A DNA stretch of 26,029 bases. Source: an uncultured Novosphingobium sp. (GTDB lineage: Bacteria > Pseudomonadota > Alphaproteobacteria > Sphingomonadales > Sphingomonadaceae). The position numbers and the translations under genes are program-made. Within the stretch, counting starts at the first letter, position 1. Every line of letters begins with the position of its first letter. Positions 22,077-26,029 of this stretch are shown in pieces. The stretch covers positions 1 to 26,029 of the forward strand of contig CALKVF010000011.1 in the NCBI GenBank assembly GCA_937996535.1, read 5' to 3'. Below the pieces are notes generated by a model. The model searched no databases and was not told the DNA's origin. It saw only the letters and a list, made by a program, of their open reading frames with translations.

Positions 22077-24260
22077 ATGGCAACCTTGATCTTTTCGGCA
22101 ATCGGCACGCTCGTCGGCGGACCGCTGGGCGGCTCGATCGGGGCGCTGGTCGGCCATCAGGTCGATGCCCTGGTGCTGGGCGGCGGTACCCGCGAAGGCC
22201 CGCGCCTGACCGAACTGGCCGCCACCACGTCAAGCTATGGCTATCCGATCCCGCGTCTGTTCGGGCGGATGCGTGTGGCTGGGCAGATCATCTGGGCGAC
22301 CGACCTTGCGGAACAGCGCGAAGTTCGCGGCAATGGCAAAGGCAAACCGGCCACCGCGCAATACACCTATAGCGCATCCTTTGCGGTCGCCCTGTCGAGC
22401 CGGGCGATCCACCGCGTCGGCCGGATCTGGGCCGATGGCAAGCTGCTGCGCGGCGAAGCGGGTGACCTCAAGGCCGGCGGCGTGCTCAGGATTCATCCCG
22501 GCAGCGGCGACCAGAACCCCGACCCTTTGCTTGCCGCCGCCGAAGCGCCCGGCGGCTGCCCGGCCTATCGCGGCCTTGCCTATGCCGTATTCGAGGATTT
22601 GCAGCTCGGCGATTTTGGCAACCGCATCCCCGCGCTGACCTTCGAGGTGTTTGCCGACGATGCCCCGCTCTCGCTCGACCTGCTGCTCGATGGCACGATC
22701 GAGGATCACGACGCCGCCGTGCCGCTCGGCGATGTCAGCGGCCTCTCGCTCGAAGGGCCGCTGGCCGAGATGCTGGCCGCGCTCGATCCGCTGTTCCCGG
22801 CTGACTGCGATGCCTCGGGCAGCGCGCTGACGCTCCGCCCCGACCGCCATCAGACGGCGCCCATCCCCCTGCCGGAAGCTGCCGTTTCCGACGACCAGGA
22901 AGATTTTGGCGGCAAGGCCGGATTTACCCGCAAGCGCGGCGCCGCAAGCGAAAGCCCGATCGCGGTGCTGCGCTATTACGATGTCGAGCGGGATTACCAA
23001 CCGGGCGTCCAGCGCGCGCCGGGCCGGCCGCTGCCTGGACAGCCGCGCACGCTCGAACTGCCCGCCGCGCTCGATGCCGCCGCCGCGCGCCGCCTGATCG
23101 ATATGGCGGCACAGCGCGGCCACTGGGCGCGCGAAACCATGGCCTGGCGCACCACCCAGATTGACCCCGCTGTGCGCCCGGGCGCGATTGTCACCCTGCC
23201 CGGTCAGCCGGGGCTGTGGCGGGTGCACGAATGGGAGTGGCGCAGCCGCGGCGTTGATCTTGCCCTGACGCGACTTTCGCCGCTGCCCGGCGGCGCCCTC
23301 CCCGCCGATCCCGGACGGATCGCGCCGCTGGCTGACATCGCCGCCGGAGCAAGCAGCCTCGCAGTTTGCGAACTGCCGTGGGACGGCAACCCGGCCAGTC
23401 CGGTGCCGCTGATCCTCGCTGCAGCCTCCTCGCCCTCGGCCAGCTGGGGCGGGGCCGCGCTGTTCGCTGACGAGGGCGACGGCGCGCTGCAACCGCTGGG
23501 GCCGTCGGGGCGCACCCGGGCAATCATCGGCATCGCTGCTTCCGCGCTCCCGGCTGGCTCGCCACTGTTGTTCGGCCGGCATGGCGAGGTCGACATCGAC
23601 CTCGCCTCCAGCGATTTCACGCTGCTGGACGCGACGATGCAGCAGCTTGCTCAGGGCGCCAACCGCGCGGTGCTGGGCGGCGAGATCATCCAGTTCGCCC
23701 GCGCCCTGCCGCTCGGCGATTCCCGCTGGCGGCTCACCGGCCTGTGGCGCGGGCGCGGTGGGACCGAAGCAGCGGTTACCGGCCATGGCGCCGGCGAGGA
23801 CTTCATCCTGCTCGATGGCACCGGCACCCTGCTTGATGCCGAAGCCGTGGGTTCCACGCCGAACGCCCGGATCGCAGCCATCGCCCTAGCCGATAGTGCT
23901 CCCGTGACAGCACCGATCGCGCTGCGCGGGATCGGCTTGCGTCCGCCAGCGCCTGTTCACGGCAACCTGTCGGTCCAAAGCGATGGCAGCGCCATCCTCG
24001 GCTGGACCCGCCGCGCGCGCGGGGCATGGCGCTGGGACGAAGGGGTTGAAACGCCGCTCAATGAACAGCGCGAAGTCTATGACGTGACCTTTGGCCCGGC
24101 CGCAGCCCCGCTAGCGCGCTGGGAATTGGCCGAGCCCCGTCTCGCCATTCCCGCGAGCCTGTTCGCCAGCTTCTCAGCAAGCCTGCCCGCCGGATCCTTC
24201 GCCGTGCGCCAACGCGGCGACCGCGGAGTGTCCGATCCGCTTGCTATCGCGCTCCCCTGA
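22077..24260 (+). CDS. GTA tail tip / megatron-like protein, short form
   Basis: A 727-aa protein in the gene 15 position. The N-terminus MATLIFSAIGTLVGGPLGGS (hydrophobic, residues 1-30) and ATTSSYGYPIPRLFGRMRVA, GQIIWATDLAEQREV, AYRGLAYAVFEDLQLGDFGN match the start of the GTA tail tip family. The middle (~200-420; SGLSLEGPLAEMLAALDPLF, AVLRYYDVERDYQPG, RETMAWRTTQIDPAVRPGAI) is the phage-tail_3-like domain. The C-terminal ~300 residues include GEIIQFARALPLGDSRWRLT and GLWRGRGGTE, as in R. capsulatus Rcc01698. The R. capsulatus protein is, as I recall, about 1,300 aa and contains a GTA TIM-barrel domain; there is no room for it here. ATG 22077, AAAGG at 22066-22070; an in-frame upstream ATG (22032) lies inside the peptidase gene. 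Confidence 0.9.
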   Translation: MATLIFSAIGTLVGGPLGGSIGALVGHQVDALVLGGGTREGPRLTELAATTSSYGYPIPRLFGRMRVAGQIIWATDLAEQREVRGNGKGKPATAQYTYSASFAVALSSRAIHRVGRIWADGKLLRGEAGDLKAGGVLRIHPGSGDQNPDPLLAAAEAPGGCPAYRGLAYAVFEDLQLGDFGNRIPALTFEVFADDAPLSLDLLLDGTIEDHDAAVPLGDVSGLSLEGPLAEMLAALDPLFPADCDASGSALTLRPDRHQTAPIPLPEAAVSDDQEDFGGKAGFTRKRGAASESPIAVLRYYDVERDYQPGVQRAPGRPLPGQPRTLELPAALDAAAARRLIDMAAQRGHWARETMAWRTTQIDPAVRPGAIVTLPGQPGLWRVHEWEWRSRGVDLALTRLSPLPGGALPADPGRIAPLADIAAGASSLAVCELPWDGNPASPVPLILAAASSPSASWGGAALFADEGDGALQPLGPSGRTRAIIGIAASALPAGSPLLFGRHGEVDIDLASSDFTLLDATMQQLAQGANRAVLGGEIIQFARALPLGDSRWRLTGLWRGRGGTEAAVTGHGAGEDFILLDGTGTLLDAEAVGSTPNARIAAIALADSAPVTAPIALRGIGLRPPAPVHGNLSVQSDGSAILGWTRRARGAWRWDEGVETPLNEQREVYDVTFGPAAAPLARWELAEPRLAIPASLFASFSASLPAGSFAVRQRGDRGVSDPLAIALP

Positions 24261-24288
24261 TCCACTTACGCCAAGAAAAGGCCTCCCC

Positions 24289-24744
24289 ATGTCCGATATG
24301 CTGTTCGATAGCCGCACTCCGCGTCACGATCTTCCCTTGTTGTTCGCCGGCCAAACCCAGCGAGAAGGGTTCGTCAACGAAGCCCTCGCCCGGATCGATG
24401 CGCTGCTGCACGGCGCGATCGAAGCCCAACTGTCAGCCCCGCCCGCCGTCCCTGCCGAAGGACAGTGCTGGCTGGTAGCCAGCGGCAGCTCTGGCGCCTG
24501 GACCGGCCACGATGGCGAAATCGCCGCATACGAATCAGGAAACTGGCTGTTTTTTGTGCCCCGCGACGGCATGCGCCTGCTCAACCGGGCCTCGGGGCAG
24601 GAAATTCGCTATAGCGGTAGCTGGAAAATGCCGACGCGCCCTCCGGTGCCAGCCGGCGGAACAACAATCGATAGCGAAGCGCGCGCCGCGATCGCCGCGA
24701 TCGTCCAGCGTCTGACCGATGCCGGCGTAATTCCAGCGACTTGA
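24289..24744 (+). CDS. DUF2793 protein, probable GTA tail appendage
   Basis: A 151-aa protein with a DUF2793 domain: DLPLLFAGQTQREGFVNEAL, ARIDALLHGAIEAQLSAPPA, GQCWLVASGSSGAWTGHDGE, NWLFFVPRDGMRLLNR. In GTAs and related phages this domain occurs at or near the end of the tail cluster and, as I recall, at the start of the R. capsulatus tail fibre protein, so a tail-tip appendage or fibre-attachment role is likely. The C-terminal EARAAIAAIVQRLTDAGVIP is a short helix. ATG 24289, SD AAGAAAAGG. It is the last gene of the cluster; no receptor-binding fibre or head spike follows. Confidence 0.88.
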   Translation: MSDMLFDSRTPRHDLPLLFAGQTQREGFVNEALARIDALLHGAIEAQLSAPPAVPAEGQCWLVASGSSGAWTGHDGEIAAYESGNWLFFVPRDGMRLLNRASGQEIRYSGSWKMPTRPPVPAGGTTIDSEARAAIAAIVQRLTDAGVIPAT

Positions 24745-24871
24745 CCGGCGTCAATGCGTGAGCACCCGCGTGACCTAGCGTGATGATGCCTTGGGCGCGC
24801 CCGGGCCGGCTTCTGGCGCGCCAAACACACGCCAGCGCGACATTATTGCAACAGTTGAGGGATTTGGGCGC

Positions 24872-24900
24872 TTGCGCGCAGGTTTCGATGCAGTTAAACA
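24872..24900 (+). promoter_or_regulatory. Possible promoter of the OmpA-family gene
   Basis: TTGCGC, a 17-bp spacer and TAAACA, 46 bp before the start codon. It is a plausible but weak sigma-70 match in the 201-bp gap after the GTA cluster. The rest of the gap shows only GC-rich palindromes (GGGCGCGCCC and two GGCGCGCC), none with a U-tract. Confidence 0.3.
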
Positions 24901-24945
24901 ATTGGGCACTCGGTGGCTCAATCCTATGAAAAGGGGAAAAAGATA

Positions 24946-26022
24946 ATGCGGAAACTTGTCATTGGGATGGCGCTGGCCTCATCGGCCCTTGCGACGCCGG
25001 CCCTGGCTCGCGACAACGCGTGGTACGTCGAAGGTGACGCCGGCGGCACGATCGTTGAAGACATCAGCAACCTGCTCGGCTCGAACCAGAACGGTGTTCT
25101 GAACACCAAGACCGGTTACGACTTCGGCGGCATCGTCGGCTACGACTTCGGCGCGTTCCGCCTCGAAACCGAAGCCAGCTTCCGCCGCGCCGAAGAAGGC
25201 AGCTTCACCTCGGCAACCGGCACCATCAACGACGCCAACCTTGGCGGCGGCGCTGAAGCCCTGAGTTTCATGGTCAACGGCCTGCTCGATTTCGGTCCGG
25301 ACGACGGCCTCCAGGGCTTCGTCGGCGGCGGTGCTGGCGTTGGCCGCGTCAAGAACGCGGTTCTCACCACGCGTCCGAACACCATCGACATCTCGGATTC
25401 GGACAGCGGCTTTGCCTGGCAGGCCCTCGCTGGCGTGCGCATGCCGGTCAGCAGCAACATCGACCTGGGTCTGAAGTATCGCTTCTTCAACCAGAGCCAC
25501 AACGATCTGGTGAACATGGCTGGCCGCAACGTGCGCACCCAGTTCCGTTCGCACTCGCTGCTGCTGACGCTGGCCTACAACTTCGGCGAACCGGCTGCTC
25601 CGCCGCCGCCGCCGCCGCCGCCGCCACCGCCCCCGCCGCCCCCGCCGCCCCCGCCGCCCCCGGCTGTGGTGTGCAACAAGGGTCCGTACATCGTGTTCTT
25701 CGACTGGGATAAGTCGGACATCACGCCGGAAGCCGCTTCGATCCTCGACAGCGCCGTCACTGCCTATGGCAACTGCGCAAATGTCCCGGTCATGCTGGCT
25801 GGCTACGCGGACCGCTCGGGCAAGCCCGCCTACAACCAGGGCCTGTCGGAACGCCGTAACGCTTCGGTGCGCGCTTACCTCACCGGTCACGGCGTGGCTG
25901 ACGGTGCGATCACCAGCCAGGGCTTCGGTGAAAACAACCCGCGCGTCCCGACCGCTGACGGCGTGCGTGAACTCCAGAACCGCCGGGTGGAAATCACCTA
26001 CGGTCCGGGTTCGGGCATGTAA
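24946..26022 (+). CDS. OmpA-family outer membrane protein
   Basis: A 358-aa porin-like protein. Residues 1-21 are a signal peptide (MRKLVIGMALASSALATPALA, written to A21). Residues ~22-218 form the beta-barrel, with alternating strands such as GYDFGGIVGYDFGAFRLETE and NIDLGLKYRFFNQSH, ending LLLTLAYNFGEP. Prolines 219-239 make a 21-residue polyproline linker, and residues 248-352 are the OmpA peptidoglycan-binding domain (YIVFFDWDKSDITPEAASIL, GYADRSGKPAYNQGLSERRN, QNRRVEITY). C243 and C277 could form a disulfide. ATG 24946 with AAGGGGAAAA upstream; an in-frame ATG at 24913 would precede the signal peptide and is unlikely. Codon use differs from its neighbours (more GGT, GCT), as in highly expressed genes. 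Confidence 0.94.
   Translation: MRKLVIGMALASSALATPALARDNAWYVEGDAGGTIVEDISNLLGSNQNGVLNTKTGYDFGGIVGYDFGAFRLETEASFRRAEEGSFTSATGTINDANLGGGAEALSFMVNGLLDFGPDDGLQGFVGGGAGVGRVKNAVLTTRPNTIDISDSDSGFAWQALAGVRMPVSSNIDLGLKYRFFNQSHNDLVNMAGRNVRTQFRSHSLLLTLAYNFGEPAAPPPPPPPPPPPPPPPPPPPPPAVVCNKGPYIVFFDWDKSDITPEAASILDSAVTAYGNCANVPVMLAGYADRSGKPAYNQGLSERRNASVRAYLTGHGVADGAITSQGFGENNPRVPTADGVRELQNRRVEITYGPGSGM
25600..25662 (+). repeat. 21-codon proline tract in the OmpA linker
   Basis: Twenty-one consecutive proline codons: eight CCG, one CCA, then mostly the 9-bp unit CCGCCGCCC repeated. Such a tract should be prone to strand slippage (in steps of 3 or 9 bp, in frame) and to assembly error. It translates as a rigid PPII linker between the barrel and the peptidoglycan-binding domain, and polyproline of this length normally needs EF-P for efficient translation. 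Confidence 0.95.
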
Positions 26023-26029
26023 GCTTCCG

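Noticed and set aside
25575..25760. Polyglycine protein on the minus strand
   Set aside because: It is the reverse complement of the polyproline codons in the OmpA gene.
1..26029. CRISPR arrays, insertion sequences, rRNA or tRNA genes
   Set aside because: No regularly spaced repeats, transposase-like proteins, terminal repeats or RNA gene signatures were seen on either strand.

Overview
The window is high-GC alphaproteobacterial chromosome, most likely from Sphingomonadales (Novosphingobium/Erythrobacter/Sphingomonas relatives). Three things point there: a CtrA and a DivK of the alphaproteobacterial cell-cycle type, an acyl carrier protein plus a soluble serine palmitoyltransferase very like the Sphingomonas enzyme, and a DksA with the alphaproteobacterial cysteine-poor 'zinc finger'. 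The genus is inference.

Layout. (1) 1-3461, minus strand: the 5' three quarters of ctrA (cut by the window edge), its 387-bp upstream region, an orphan family-5 ABC solute-binding lipoprotein, a PilZ c-di-GMP receptor and dksA. (2) 3780-4127, plus: a small Sel1-repeat protein. (3) 4129-7367, minus: an apparent operon of DUF3572, HAD-family protein, RidA family, glycerophosphodiesterase and a FemAB-like/GNAT N-acyltransferase, with overlaps or short gaps. (4) 7402-9336, plus: divK, acyl carrier protein and serine palmitoyltransferase, the last two being the entry step of sphingolipid synthesis. (5) 9338-10620, minus: glutathione S-transferase and a YqaA/DedA-type membrane protein, overlapping by ATGA. 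(6) 10817-24744, plus: a nearly complete gene transfer agent (GTA) structural cluster in the order of the Rhodobacter capsulatus GTA: small terminase, large terminase, portal, DUF6127 protein, prohead protease, major capsid, head-tail adaptor, a 50-aa protein, DUF3168 tail completion, major tail tube, two tail chaperones, a very short tape measure, a DUF2460 distal tail protein, DUF2163 hub, NlpC/P60 peptidase, tail tip protein and DUF2793 protein. No integrase, repressor, replication or lysis gene is present, which argues for a domesticated GTA rather than a prophage. (7) 24946-26022, plus: an OmpA-family porin with 21 consecutive prolines.

Most notable. The portal gene has a one-base frameshift at a C4 run (13139-13142), as the only visible lesion in an otherwise intact cluster. 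The DUF2460 tail protein carries an extra N-terminal part of about 568 residues that looks like a TIM-barrel tail-sheath-type domain, while the tail tip protein is much shorter than its R. capsulatus counterpart. Immediately after the capsid gene stand two abutting perfect 13-bp hairpins with 9-nt loops, the second followed by T6: an apparent terminator inside the structural operon. CtrA-like sites (TTAACC plus a degenerate half-site 11 bp away) lie upstream of ctrA itself, of the PilZ gene and of the Sel1 gene, suggesting a local cell-cycle regulon.

How the genes fit together. CtrA and DivK are opposite ends of one phosphorelay, and in other alphaproteobacteria CtrA influences GTA expression, so their presence near a GTA cluster is suggestive, but no CtrA site is seen in front of the GTA genes. 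Instead there is a TTGACA -35 element and an inverted repeat TAACC-N5-GGTTA.
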